Shown piece after piece: positions 42,279 through 50,924 of a stretch of DNA of 64,000 nt; position 1 is the first letter of the stretch, and each line of letters opens with the position of its first letter. Under the pieces are notes generated by a model that searched no databases, had not been told where the DNA came from, and saw only the letters and a program-made list of their open reading frames with translations. The translations under genes were made by a program, and so were the position numbers. The stretch is from DTU072 sp050309775 (GTDB lineage Bacteria > Bacillota > Clostridia > Christensenellales > DTU072): NCBI GenBank assembly GCA_050309775.1, contig JBNRMV010000007.1, positions 1 to 64,000 on the forward strand, read 5' to 3'.

Positions 42279-42299
42279 TTGTCCACAAAGTTATCCACA
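42279..42299 (+). promoter_or_regulatory. two phased DnaA boxes
   Basis: TTGTCCACA and TTATCCACA on the same strand, start-to-start distance 12 bp, close to one helical turn. The second matches the consensus exactly; the first differs at one base. Confidence 0.7.
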
Positions 42300-42401
42300 A
42301 TTTATTTATTATCATATGTGGTTGTTTCATGCGATTTTCATTCGATTTCACGCAATTTTAGCGTTATTTTAGCATGCATTGTCGGATTTTCGCATATGCA
42401 A

Positions 42402-42410
42402 TGTGGACAA
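42402..42410 (-). promoter_or_regulatory. third DnaA box
   Basis: Minus-strand TTGTCCACA, one mismatch to TTATCCACA, identical to the left box of the pair 115 bp away. Confidence 0.55.
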
Positions 42411-42466
42411 CTCACATTTTCTTGACTTTTTCGCATCTTAAGTCTGAATGCACGCATTTGGGGCTC

Positions 42467-43222
42467 CTATTTGAGTACATATACCACGATAAATGCGGTT
42501 ATGGCAAGCAAAAATGTGTAAAGAGAAAAAGGCAGCAATCCTTTATTTTTGAGCAGACGCAAAAATATCTTTATAGCAAACATTCCCGACAGAAAAGCCG
42601 CCGCCATGGCAAGCAGCATGGGCACTATTTTCACGCCGCCAAAACCGCCGCTGAAACCTATTATTTCCACAAGAGCGCTGCCCAGTATTATCGGAATGCT
42701 TAATAAAAATGTAAAGTCTCCGGCTTTTTCTCTGTCGATGCCCAACATGAGCATGACGGAGATTGTAGAACCGCTGCGGGACAGTCCGCCAATAGCCGCT
42801 ACCCCTTGCGACACCCCGGTAATAAAAGCCGAAGAATAGTCCATTTCTTTTTGTTTGCGCCATTTGAAAGTAGAAAGCAACAATAAAATTGAAGTTGCAA
42901 GAAACCCAAAAGGAAGCAGCAATAAGCCTATGTTTTCAAAAAACAAGCGCACAACAAAAGCCAAAGCAACGGTGGGGATTGTGGCGACGGCAAGAAGTAT
43001 TACTTCCTTGTCCAAGGGGTGTCGGATATAATACCAAAGTTTTTTTCGGTAAACTATACAAACCGCCAGCAATGTGGCAAGATGCAGCATGAGATTAAAC
43101 AGCAGCGAGCTTTCTCCTAAGCCAAGTTTTTCAAGCAGCATGAGGTGTCCGCTGGAGCTTACCGGCAAAAATTCTGTAAGCCCCTGAACCAGCCCAAGTA
43201 CCAACGCTTCAAAATATTCCAT
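42467..43222 (-). CDS. uppP: undecaprenyl-diphosphatase UppP (BacA)
   Basis: 251-aa membrane enzyme that regenerates the undecaprenyl-phosphate carrier for cell-wall synthesis and confers bacitracin tolerance. Diagnostic segments are ALVLGLVQGLTEFLPVSSSGHLML (catalytic Glu and PVSSSGH motif) and VAAIGGLSRSGSTISVMLMLG (catalytic Arg). About eight helices. The start has GGAGGACAA upstream. Single gene, divergent from ychF. Confidence 0.97.
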   Translation of the reverse strand: MEYFEALVLGLVQGLTEFLPVSSSGHLMLLEKLGLGESSLLFNLMLHLATLLAVCIVYRKKLWYYIRHPLDKEVILLAVATIPTVALAFVVRLFFENIGLLLLPFGFLATSILLLLSTFKWRKQKEMDYSSAFITGVSQGVAAIGGLSRSGSTISVMLMLGIDREKAGDFTFLLSIPIILGSALVEIIGFSGGFGGVKIVPMLLAMAAAFLSGMFAIKIFLRLLKNKGLLPFSLYTFLLAITAFIVVYVLK

Positions 43223-43233
43223 TTGTCCTCCGC

Positions 43234-43262
43234 TTTACATTGTATTTGCATTGCTGTATAAT
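43234..43262 (+). promoter_or_regulatory. sigma-A promoter of ychF
   Basis: TTTACA (43234-43239), 17-base spacer, TATAAT (43257-43262). It predicts a 5' leader of about 95 AT-rich bases. Confidence 0.7.
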
Positions 43263-43365
43263 ATATAAACTATTATTGCCTTTTTATTATTATTACTATT
43301 AAAGTTTTTCAATAAAAAGCAATATCAGAAAAGAACAAACCATTTGTCAATTAGGAGAATAAGAT

Positions 43366-44445
43366 ATGAAACTAGGCGTCGTCGGTTTGCCGAATGTCGG
43401 CAAAAGCACACTATTCAATGCTTTGACTTCAAACAAAGCCATTGCGGCGAACTATCCTTTTTGCACCATTGAACCAAATGTCGGGGTTGTTGCCGTTCGT
43501 GACGAAAGGGTGGACACTTTGTCAAAACTTTTTAACAGCAAAAAAACGCTCTATTCAACAATAGAGTTTGTCGACATAGCCGGGCTTGTCAAAGGCGCCA
43601 GCAAGGGAGAGGGGCTGGGAAATAAGTTCCTTTCTCACATTCGCGAAGTCGACGCCGTAGTGCATGTTGTGCGCTGCTTTAATGACGACAACATAACCCA
43701 TGTCAGCGGCAAAATAAATCCCATTGACGATATCGAAACCATAAATTTGGAGCTCATTTTTGCCGATATGGATACCCTAACACGCAGAATTGAAAAGACC
43801 AAGAATGCCGCAAAGACCGGCGACAGAAAGTATTTTGTCGAACTTGAAATACTTGAAAAAATATTGCAGACTCTTGAAAAAGGACTGCCGGCAAGGGCGG
43901 CTGCGCTTTCCGAAAAGGAACTTGCCTTTGCAAAATCCTTGTTTTTGCTGACTTTTAAGCCTGTCATTTATTGCGCCAATGTCAGCGAGCAAGGCGACAG
44001 CGACAAAGTTTCCGAAGTGGAAAACTACGCAGCAAAAGAAGGCAGCGCGGTTATCAGCCTTTGCGCCAGCTTGGAGGAGGAATTGTCCAATCTCGAAGCC
44101 GACGAACGCCAAATGTTTATTGAGGAGTTGGGACTTTCCGAAAGCGGTCTGGACAAACTTGTCAAAGCGTGTTATCGTCTGCTTGGGCTTATCAGTTTTC
44201 TCACCGCTGGCGAAAAAGAAAGCCGCGCATGGCGCATCGAAAGAGGCACAAAGGCACCGCAAGCCGCAGGCGTCATTCACAGCGATTTTGAAAGAGGCTT
44301 TATCCGCGCCGAAGTCATTGATTATGACAGCCTTATAGAATGCGGCTCTTTTGTTGCCGCCAAAGCAAAGGGAAAAATACGCAGCGAGGGCAAAGAATAT
44401 GTCGTACAGGACGGAGATGTCATAGAATTCCGCTTCAATGTTTGA
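43366..44445 (+). CDS. ychF: YchF family ATPase
   Basis: Obg-related ribosome-associated ATPase of 359 aa. G1 GLPNVGKSTLFNALT, G3 DIAGLVKGASKGEGLGNKFL, and the altered G4 NVSE in place of NKxD, which is the basis for ATP preference in this family. An inserted coiled-coil (about 125-200, DTLTRRIEKTKNAAKTGDRKYFVELEIL) and a C-terminal TGS domain (about 275-359, RAWRIERGTKAPQAAGVIHSDFERGFIRAEV) complete it. TTAGGAGAA precedes the ATG. Confidence 0.97.
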   Translation: MKLGVVGLPNVGKSTLFNALTSNKAIAANYPFCTIEPNVGVVAVRDERVDTLSKLFNSKKTLYSTIEFVDIAGLVKGASKGEGLGNKFLSHIREVDAVVHVVRCFNDDNITHVSGKINPIDDIETINLELIFADMDTLTRRIEKTKNAAKTGDRKYFVELEILEKILQTLEKGLPARAAALSEKELAFAKSLFLLTFKPVIYCANVSEQGDSDKVSEVENYAAKEGSAVISLCASLEEELSNLEADERQMFIEELGLSESGLDKLVKACYRLLGLISFLTAGEKESRAWRIERGTKAPQAAGVIHSDFERGFIRAEVIDYDSLIECGSFVAAKAKGKIRSEGKEYVVQDGDVIEFRFNV

Positions 44446-44463
44446 CAAAAATCTTGTCTTTTT
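44444..44463 (+). terminator. short intrinsic terminator after ychF
   Basis: GACAA and TTGTC form a 5-bp stem around AAATC, extended by A-T pairs, followed by TTTTTC. It overlaps the ychF stop codon. Weak. Confidence 0.45.
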
Positions 44464-44506
44464 CTGTAAATATATGTTAAACGGCTAAGTAAAGTAATTA
44501 TGGTAC

Positions 44507-44535
44507 TTGCTATTTTATTATAATAGTAATATAAT
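44507..44535 (+). promoter_or_regulatory. promoter of the 454-aa membrane protein gene
   Basis: TTGCTA (44507-44512), 17-base spacer, TATAAT (44530-44535), 33 bases before the ATG. Confidence 0.65.
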
Positions 44536-44567
44536 TGTAATATCTATACACATTTTAGGAGTGCATA

Positions 44568-45932
44568 ATGGCAGTAAGAGTTCAAAATGAATCAAATATC
44601 CGCAAAGCCAAGCGCTGGAACGAAAAAGATGATGCTGCGCTAGCGGAACTGCTCCGCAAAAAAATAAAAGAAGTCGACCTTGCAATCAAGGAAGCGCCTT
44701 CTCCTTTTATGCGTTCCAAACTACGCGCAAAAAAAGCTCATTACAAATCAATGTCCGCCAAGGTTGCCAACGGCACCTACAACGGCGACATCATTTTCAG
44801 CGAAATGCAGGCTGCGGCAGCTTTGCGCACTCAAGACGCTCTCAAATATCAGCGTTATTCCAATCCGGCGGACGCCCGCAAATACATCAACTCCTATGAA
44901 GATATGGATTTTGATTATGAAGCCTATTTCCGCAAAACCAGATATTACGGCAGGTTCCTGCCCATTTTGGCTACGCTGTTTACGCTTATCTTGCTGGCTT
45001 TCTTCCTAATCGGCGCTTTTGTTCCCACCGCCACCAAACAATCCTTAAGCACAGACTATGGCCTAAAACTTGATACTTTGTTTTACTTTAAGTTAGGTCC
45101 CAACGAAATGGATTTCCGCGTAAAGAACGGCATGTGGCCCGACGGCGACTGGCGCTTTGAAAACGGAAAAGAACAAGTATTGTCCAGAGATGTTCCCTAC
45201 GTTGCCCCCGGAAAAACAGAGCCTGACGAATATGTCTATTTGTATTCCGACCTTGGCATGAGAACGGTCAACATATCTTCTTTTGACATCATAAAAGCGT
45301 GGTTCCGCACTAAGATGCTCTCAAATGTCCGTTTGGACTTCCTTGAGGACAACGCAGCTTTCCAAGGCTCAAGTTGGTTCTACGCAAAATATATGTCCAA
45401 AGCCGAAGCCGACATAGTCAATGTCAGAAATGAGGACGGCAGCTTTGAGATGCCTATACTAATAAAATATATTGCGGGATACGGCACCATCCTTTCTCTA
45501 GTTGCGGCGTTTATATTGGGCATAATTTGCTTGATACTTAACATTGTACGAATATTTACCTACACGACAAGGCGAGTTCATGTGCTGAATGTGCTGCTGT
45601 TTATCTTTTGTACTTTAGTGGCGGTGTTGCCGGCATTCATGGCAATGGAAGGCACCGATGTGCTGTCGGCTTTTAAGAATTATTTTACTTTTGACCATGA
45701 CGCGTTCATGAAGACTGCCGACCACACGCTTATCATAAATATCTTTGCTTTTATCCCTGTCGGCATTGCGTTGGTTATGGCCATACTTCCAAAGCTGTTC
45801 AAAAACAGATTCAAGAAAAGACCCAGCTTTGTGCCCAAAGGCAACCGCCCCCGCAACAAAAAGGTGCAGGCGCAAACAGCTCAGCATATGGCATACAATA
45901 ATGTAAGAAGAGCGTACCAAACAAGGCGCTGA
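44568..45932 (+). CDS. unknown membrane protein, 454 aa, four predicted helices
   Basis: I do not recognise this protein. Residues 1-125 are cytoplasmic-like, rich in Lys, Glu and Ala, with possible coiled coil near 20-60 (AALAELLRKKIKEVDLAIKEA) and a Tyr/Asp-rich stretch at 108-127. Helix 1 is at about 130-152, a hydrophilic domain of about 150 residues follows (153-304), and three more helices lie at about 305-331, 337-359 and 391-415. A very basic tail (KNRFKKRPSFVPKGNRPRNKKVQAQ) ends it. The hydrophilic loop contains the phrase NGMWPDGDWRFENGKE. Strong promoter and TTAGGAG ribosome site indicate a real gene. It precedes cysE-cysS by 84 bases. Confidence 0.8.
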   Translation: MAVRVQNESNIRKAKRWNEKDDAALAELLRKKIKEVDLAIKEAPSPFMRSKLRAKKAHYKSMSAKVANGTYNGDIIFSEMQAAAALRTQDALKYQRYSNPADARKYINSYEDMDFDYEAYFRKTRYYGRFLPILATLFTLILLAFFLIGAFVPTATKQSLSTDYGLKLDTLFYFKLGPNEMDFRVKNGMWPDGDWRFENGKEQVLSRDVPYVAPGKTEPDEYVYLYSDLGMRTVNISSFDIIKAWFRTKMLSNVRLDFLEDNAAFQGSSWFYAKYMSKAEADIVNVRNEDGSFEMPILIKYIAGYGTILSLVAAFILGIICLILNIVRIFTYTTRRVHVLNVLLFIFCTLVAVLPAFMAMEGTDVLSAFKNYFTFDHDAFMKTADHTLIINIFAFIPVGIALVMAILPKLFKNRFKKRPSFVPKGNRPRNKKVQAQTAQHMAYNNVRRAYQTRR

Positions 45933-45971
45933 CATATAACAGATAAATAAATAAGGTTTCTTTACAATGGG

Positions 45972-45997
45972 ACACTGATTGCGTTGACAATCAGTGT
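45972..45997 (+). other. perfect 10-bp hairpin in front of cysE
   Basis: ACACTGATTG and CAATCAGTGT pair perfectly with loop CGTTGA and end 19 bases before the cysE ATG. Only three T follow, so termination would be weak; it might be an mRNA processing or regulatory hairpin between the upstream gene and cysE. No T-box motif is present. Confidence 0.6.
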
Positions 45998-46016
45998 TTC
46001 TATCAGGGGAGTATAA

Positions 46017-46700
46017 ATGTTTGAAAACATAAAGGCAGACTTACGCGCAGCTTTAGAGAAAGACCCTGCCGCCAGAAATAAACTTGAAATAATACTGACC
46101 TACAGTGGCTTTAGCGCGCTTTGGAAATATCGCATTGCACATTGGTTCTATAAGAAAAAATGGTATCTTGTCGCCAGAATAATCTCCCAAAGAGCGCGCA
46201 AAAAAACAGGCATCGAAATTCACCCGGGCGCAAAACTTGGCAAGGGTATTTTCATTGACCACGGCAGCGGCGTAGTCATCGGAGAGACCACCGAAATCGG
46301 CGACAATGTCACCATATATCAAGGAGTCACCTTGGGCGGCACCGGCAAAAATGTCGGCAAAAGACACCCAACCATTGAAGACGATGTTATGATAAGCGCA
46401 GGCGCCAAGGTGCTTGGACCGGTCATTATCGGCAAAGGCACAAAAATCGGCGCAGGCAGCGTTGTTTTGAAAAATGTGCCGCCTTATTCCACTGTCGTAG
46501 GCATTCCCGGCAGAGTCGTCAGAATGCATGGCAAGAAATACAACGACCTTGACCAAAAACTGCCTGACCCCATGCTGGACGAACTGACACGCCTCAACAG
46601 AAGACTTGCGGCGCTTGAAGACAAACTAGGTATCGTATCTTGCCGCTATTCGATAGCCAACGAACCTTACGAGGACAACTCACAAAAAGAGGAAGGATAA
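46017..46700 (+). CDS. cysE: serine O-acetyltransferase
   Basis: CysE makes O-acetylserine, the carbon skeleton of cysteine. 227 aa: an N-terminal helical domain (1-65), then left-handed beta-helix hexapeptide repeats with HPGAKLGKGIFIDHGSGVVIGETTEIGDNVTIYQGVTLGGTG, holding the catalytic His and Asp, and a C-terminal KNVPPYSTVVGIPGRVV. The tail after about 180 is longer than in the short EpsC-type. AGGGGAG lies before the ATG. Its stop codon shares one base with the cysS start (TAATG). Confidence 0.97.
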   Translation: MFENIKADLRAALEKDPAARNKLEIILTYSGFSALWKYRIAHWFYKKKWYLVARIISQRARKKTGIEIHPGAKLGKGIFIDHGSGVVIGETTEIGDNVTIYQGVTLGGTGKNVGKRHPTIEDDVMISAGAKVLGPVIIGKGTKIGAGSVVLKNVPPYSTVVGIPGRVVRMHGKKYNDLDQKLPDPMLDELTRLNRRLAALEDKLGIVSCRYSIANEPYEDNSQKEEG

Positions 46701-48091
46701 TGCTAAAGGTTTTTAACACACTTACAAGAGAAAAAGAATTTTTTACCCCCATAAAAGACAAAATAGTATCTATGTATTCTTGCGGTCCCACCGTATATAG
46801 CTTTGCGCACATCGGCAATTTGCGCACATATATTTTTATGGACCTCATTCGCCGCACACTGAAACACAACGGCTACAAAATAAAAGGCGTGCTGAACATA
46901 ACCGATGTCGGGCATCTGCTGCACGACAGCGACGACGGCGAAGACAAGATGGCAAAAGCCAGCCGCGAAGAAAAGAAAACTCCGCTGGAGATTGCCGAAT
47001 TCTACACAAAGATATTTTTTGAGGATTTACAAAAACTTAACATAGGCAGACCCGAGATACTTGCCAAGGCTACCGACCACATAGAAGAAATGATAGCCTA
47101 TGTCCAAGCGCTGCAAGCCGCAGGCTTTGCCTACGAGACTTCCGACGGCATCTATTTTGACATCTCAAAGTTTGAAAATTATGGCAAGCTGTCGGGCATC
47201 AACCTTGAAGAGCAGCAAGCCGGGGCAAGGGTGGAAATAAACAGCGAAAAGCGCAACCCTGCAGATTTTGCCCTTTGGAAAAAGGCTGAACCTGAACATA
47301 TAATGCAATGGCCCAGCCCGTGGGGCATGGGTTATCCCGGCTGGCATATCGAATGTTCTGCAATGAGCCAAAAATATCTGGGCGCTCACTTTGATATACA
47401 CAGCGGCGGCGTCGACCATATCCCCATTCACCACGAGAACGAAATAGCGCAAAATGAGGCGTTGACAGGCAGTAAGTCCGTAAACTACTGGTTGCACGGC
47501 GAGTTTATGTTGGTAGACGGCGGCAAAATGAGCAAAAGCTTGGGCAACACCTATACCATTGCGCAGCTTGAAGAAAGAGGCTATTCGCCGCTTGACTTCC
47601 GTTTCTTCTGCCTGAACGCGCACTACCGCAAAAAACTTAACTTCACCTTTGAGGGCATGAACTCCGCAAAAACCTCTAGAGAACGCCTGTGCGCTGCGCT
47701 TTATCAGCACAAAATGTCTACGGCAAAAACTCCGCAAGAAACACTCGACAAATATAAGGCGCAATTTGAAGCCGCCATAAATGACGACTTAAACATTCCT
47801 TTGGCGCTGGGAGTGCTGTTTACTATGTCAAAAGAGAAAAAAAGCGCAGATATCTACAAACTGGCGTTGGAGTTTGACAAAATATTTGGACTGTCTTTTG
47901 ACAAGGTGCAAGCTCCCGAACAACCAAAACAAGACATTCCTGAAGAAATTGCCGCTCTTGTAGAGGCAAGAACTCAAGCGAAAAAAGAGAAAAACTACCA
48001 AAAAGCAGACGAAATCCGCAAAACCGTAGCCGAAATGGGTTATTCCTTGCTGGACACCAAAGAGGGCGTTGTCGTCAGCAAATTGGATTGA
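46700..48091 (+). CDS. cysS: cysteinyl-tRNA synthetase
   Basis: Class I synthetase of 463 aa. MYSCGPTVYSFAHIGNLRTYIF carries the first zinc Cys and the HIGN motif; WHIECSAMSQKYLG and GGVDHIPIHHENEIAQ carry the other zinc ligands, and DGGKMSKSLGN is the KMSKS loop. The ATG at 46700 is preceded by GAGGAAGG; a longer frame upstream lies inside cysE and is rejected. cysE-cysS pairing couples cysteine supply to its charging, as in many Firmicutes. The last 52 bases overlap the convergent VanW gene. Confidence 0.97.
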   Translation: MLKVFNTLTREKEFFTPIKDKIVSMYSCGPTVYSFAHIGNLRTYIFMDLIRRTLKHNGYKIKGVLNITDVGHLLHDSDDGEDKMAKASREEKKTPLEIAEFYTKIFFEDLQKLNIGRPEILAKATDHIEEMIAYVQALQAAGFAYETSDGIYFDISKFENYGKLSGINLEEQQAGARVEINSEKRNPADFALWKKAEPEHIMQWPSPWGMGYPGWHIECSAMSQKYLGAHFDIHSGGVDHIPIHHENEIAQNEALTGSKSVNYWLHGEFMLVDGGKMSKSLGNTYTIAQLEERGYSPLDFRFFCLNAHYRKKLNFTFEGMNSAKTSRERLCAALYQHKMSTAKTPQETLDKYKAQFEAAINDDLNIPLALGVLFTMSKEKKSADIYKLALEFDKIFGLSFDKVQAPEQPKQDIPEEIAALVEARTQAKKEKNYQKADEIRKTVAEMGYSLLDTKEGVVVSKLD

Positions 48092-49323
48092 GTTTGTCCT
48101 AGCTCATCCCCCTTATCCAATATATAATTGCTTTTGTCAGGCTTGCGCCTGACAATTTTGCCTTTTCGGGGTAAATATGTGTTTGTACGCAGTTTTTCTG
48201 TGCGTACAAGTTTGCCGTCAACATATATATCTTTATACGCATTGCTGACAAGCCCGTCAGCCGCCGGAGAAATAATCCGGAAGGTTTCATTCTCTTTCCA
48301 TATTAAAGGCTCATCTACTTCCTCATACCCTGGCGAGGGAATTTTTCTTACTATTTCATTGCGCAACACAACGGTTTCTTTGGTTTTTTTGCCGAAAACG
48401 GCAAAATACACCCTGTCGCTTTTTGTCCACGCTTTCAGATAAATGTCATTTTCTGAATTGTTGAACAACAGCAAGTCATTCTTGTTGCTTACCATAGCGT
48501 CAAGAGATGGTCCGATATATGACACCGGCAGAGAATGGCTTTGCGCATTTATGGCTTCCAGCGACCCCCTTATCCATGCATTATAAAGCGTAGTCGACAC
48601 CTGACATACGCCGCCGCCGACGCCGTCGACAAAGTTGCCGCCGCTGATTATTTTTGCCATAAGAAAACCATTGCTCACCGTTCTGGGACCCACCGCCTTG
48701 TTGAAAGAAAACTCTGTCTTTGTCGGAATGACAAGCCCGTTCAGACGGCTTGTCGCCAGCGCAATGTTATGTTTTCTGTTTGCTGAAGAACGAGCATAGC
48801 TTGTTGAGAATACTGCCCTCTCTGCCGTATACTCTTTCAGCATGTCTACCGTCATTTTGGGAGGCGTTTGCTGAGCGACAATTTCTATTGTGGTTTTTGC
48901 GCCAAAGTCTGAATATAGGCTCTTAATAATGGCGTTTCGGTCTACCATAACGCCGTCCACGCCCTCAACATAAGCAAACTCAGCCGCTACGCTGTCCCAG
49001 ACAATTTTGGGCTCTTTCGGGGGATATTCCAACACCTCCGCCAACCGCTCTATATCGTTTTTTATTTGACTGTTTATGCAGGAAAAGTCTCTTACGCTTA
49101 CATTGTCCTTGTTCTTTTCATAGAACTTTTGAAAGCTGCCGTTATATTTGAAAAACACCGTCAGCAGCGTCGATGTTTTGATTTTATATGTTTTTGACAA
49201 CAATTCATTGCCCTCGTTGTATACCGTGAGTTGGGTTTTTCCTGCAAAAGGTATGCCGGCAAAAGAACTTGCCACAACAAGCATGACAAGTAAAATAAGG
49301 GCTATGACAACATATTTTCTCAT
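48040..49323 (-). CDS. VanW family protein
   Basis: 427 aa. N-terminal signal or anchor (VVIALILLVMLVVASSFAG, about 4-22), a region of about 170 residues resembling the peptidoglycan-binding-like repeats that precede VanW domains, and the VanW domain at about 190-330 with FSFNKAVGPRTVSNGFLMAKII and the hallmark GGGVCQVSTTLYNAWIRG. VanW occurs in some vancomycin-resistance clusters, but the domain is widespread and its biochemical role is unknown. Probably extracellular. It follows the MFS gene by 31 bases on the same strand. The C-terminal 17 codons overlap the cysS 3' end in antiparallel fashion. Confidence 0.9.
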   Translation of the reverse strand: MRKYVVIALILLVMLVVASSFAGIPFAGKTQLTVYNEGNELLSKTYKIKTSTLLTVFFKYNGSFQKFYEKNKDNVSVRDFSCINSQIKNDIERLAEVLEYPPKEPKIVWDSVAAEFAYVEGVDGVMVDRNAIIKSLYSDFGAKTTIEIVAQQTPPKMTVDMLKEYTAERAVFSTSYARSSANRKHNIALATSRLNGLVIPTKTEFSFNKAVGPRTVSNGFLMAKIISGGNFVDGVGGGVCQVSTTLYNAWIRGSLEAINAQSHSLPVSYIGPSLDAMVSNKNDLLLFNNSENDIYLKAWTKSDRVYFAVFGKKTKETVVLRNEIVRKIPSPGYEEVDEPLIWKENETFRIISPAADGLVSNAYKDIYVDGKLVRTEKLRTNTYLPRKGKIVRRKPDKSNYILDKGDELGQTQSNLLTTTPSLVSSKE

Positions 49324-49354
49324 AGCCCTAGTATTTATAAAAAAACTTTATATA

Positions 49355-50686
49355 TTAGTCGATTTGCGCTTCTGCCTTTTTTGTTGCGTCATTTGTTTTT
49401 AATTCCTTCTTGTCCATCTTGAAAATGAAGTACAGCGGTATCAATACAAACAGCACGACGACGATGGCGCCGATAAACATATATTTTGAGGGAATGGGCT
49501 GCGTTTCCAGCGTCAGAGGGTCGGTGTATGCGGCGTTGCTGGTGCGGCTGATAAATGCGCCGATAAAAGGACCTACGCACATGGGTATGAGCACAAAAAA
49601 TATCATTCGTATGCCTTGGAACATACCGGCCTTGTCAGCCGGAGTCAAATCCCTCGCCAAAGCGGCTATGGTAAATGACAGCGCCAAATTTGCCGTCATA
49701 AGCACGGTGCCGGCAATGGCGGCGCCTGCCATGCCATAAGCAAAGAACATTGCCACGCAACCCACGACATATACTCCCAGAATGGGCAGCAAAAATTTTC
49801 TTCTGTCAAATTTGTCGCTGATTATGCCAATAAGCACGCTAAGCGCAGACGACAGCAATATGACTATGCCAAGCATAATGGCATAATTGCCTACGCCCAG
49901 TCCATATTCCACATAAACTATCAGATATGGCATATAAATATTGTTGGCAATCCCGACTACTGCCATGGCGGAAAAAATTATGTACAGGTATTTGTTTTCT
50001 TTTATGGTAGAGATTTTGAAACCGTACGCAACATCTTTGAGGTAGTTGCTCTTTTTTGGAGAAATGGCAGGGCTGTCTTTTATTAAGAAAAGCCCCAAAA
50101 CGCCGCTTGCCGTTGTGATAGAGCCAAGGATAAGGAAAAACTCCTTCCATTTTCCTTGCTTGGTCAATCCGTCAAAGGCGCCGAAAACTACCAGCAACGC
50201 AATGACGGACATTATGCTCAGCACGCTTTCCGCCTTGCCTCTGTTTTTTGAGTTGGTGACATCGGTAACCCAGGCATTAAAAGCGGCGTCATTTGCCATT
50301 GCACCCAGCGCCGTCATAATGCAGTCCATAAAAATTATTATTGTCACAGTCATGGCTACGGCATTTGCCGCCGGGAATATCTTTTGTGTGTTAGCTACGC
50401 TTATGGCTGCAAAAGTCATCAAAGAAAACCCCCATAGAATATAGCCTGCGCTAATGAACAACTTGCGCTTTCCCAGTCTGTCGGACAAGTTGCCTGCCAT
50501 AATGGTAAAAATCGTTGCTACTACGGCGCTCGCCGCCACCATGGCTGCCGTTGCGTTCAGGTTGTATGTCACCGTCTTATACATGAATACATTGAGATAC
50601 ATGTTTTCGACAACCCAAGCAACCTGCCCGAACAAGCCGAAAATAATTACCGACAACCATATCTTTGCGCTGAGCTTCTTTTCCAT
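49355..50686 (-). CDS. major facilitator superfamily transporter
   Basis: 443 aa with about twelve membrane helices in two halves. The cytoplasmic loop motif between helices 2 and 3 is GNLSDRLGKRKLFISAGY and its counterpart in the second half is GIISDKFDRRKFLLPILG. The first helix segment IIFGLFGQVAWVVENMYLNVFMYKTV and the length suggest a sugar- or drug-type MFS protein related to the GPH/melibiose group; substrate not predictable. Good promoter and GGAGGCG ribosome site. No metabolic gene neighbours give a hint. Confidence 0.9.
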   Translation of the reverse strand: MEKKLSAKIWLSVIIFGLFGQVAWVVENMYLNVFMYKTVTYNLNATAAMVAASAVVATIFTIMAGNLSDRLGKRKLFISAGYILWGFSLMTFAAISVANTQKIFPAANAVAMTVTIIIFMDCIMTALGAMANDAAFNAWVTDVTNSKNRGKAESVLSIMSVIALLVVFGAFDGLTKQGKWKEFFLILGSITTASGVLGLFLIKDSPAISPKKSNYLKDVAYGFKISTIKENKYLYIIFSAMAVVGIANNIYMPYLIVYVEYGLGVGNYAIMLGIVILLSSALSVLIGIISDKFDRRKFLLPILGVYVVGCVAMFFAYGMAGAAIAGTVLMTANLALSFTIAALARDLTPADKAGMFQGIRMIFFVLIPMCVGPFIGAFISRTSNAAYTDPLTLETQPIPSKYMFIGAIVVVLFVLIPLYFIFKMDKKELKTNDATKKAEAQID

Positions 50687-50709
50687 AACGCCTCCTAATA
50701 AACGCTTTT

Positions 50710-50738
50710 ATTATATCTCAATGCAAATAATAATACAA
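50710..50738 (-). promoter_or_regulatory. sigma-A promoter of the MFS gene
   Basis: Minus-strand TTGTAT (50733-50738), 17-base spacer, TATAAT (50710-50715), 23 bases before the ATG. Confidence 0.7.
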
Positions 50739-50812
50739 CCCCGTACTACTTATAAAAAGGGAACTTCCATTACCGCAAAAAATCAAAGCATTATCTCGGC
50801 AAACCTTTTATA

Positions 50813-50851
50813 AAAAGAACGGCATAGTCAATTTTTCCTTGACCATGCCGT
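50813..50851 (-). terminator. intrinsic terminator of gyrBA
   Basis: On the minus strand ACGGCATGGTCAA and TTGACTATGCCGT pair over 13 bp (one G-U) around a short A-rich loop, followed by TCTTTTTA, about 75 bases after the gyrA stop codon. Confidence 0.92.
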
Positions 50852-50924
50852 ATATTAAATTGTCTTGTGCTTCCGTTGCGTTATGCCTGATGGCCGCTTT
50901 CGCAAACTTGCTTGTTTGGGTTTC

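Larger units (their letters stand above)
42160..42466. other. 307-bp AT-rich intergenic region with a DnaA-box cluster
   Basis: Gene-free between cwlD and uppP. It contains a perfect DnaA box TTATCCACA (42291-42299), TTGTCCACA 12 bp to its left (42279-42287) and a third box TTGTCCACA on the minus strand (42402-42410), with an AT-rich stretch TTTATTTATTATCATATG directly after the pair. A TTCGACA (42230-42236) matches the Spo0A box in reverse. The repeated motif GCAT/ATGC occurs several times near 42330-42400. DnaA binding is likely; whether this is an origin, a titration site or a regulator is open. Confidence 0.6.

Noticed and set aside
45933..46016. T-box leader before cysE-cysS
   Set aside because: No AGGGTGGNACCGCG-type motif or specifier stem; only the short perfect hairpin is present.
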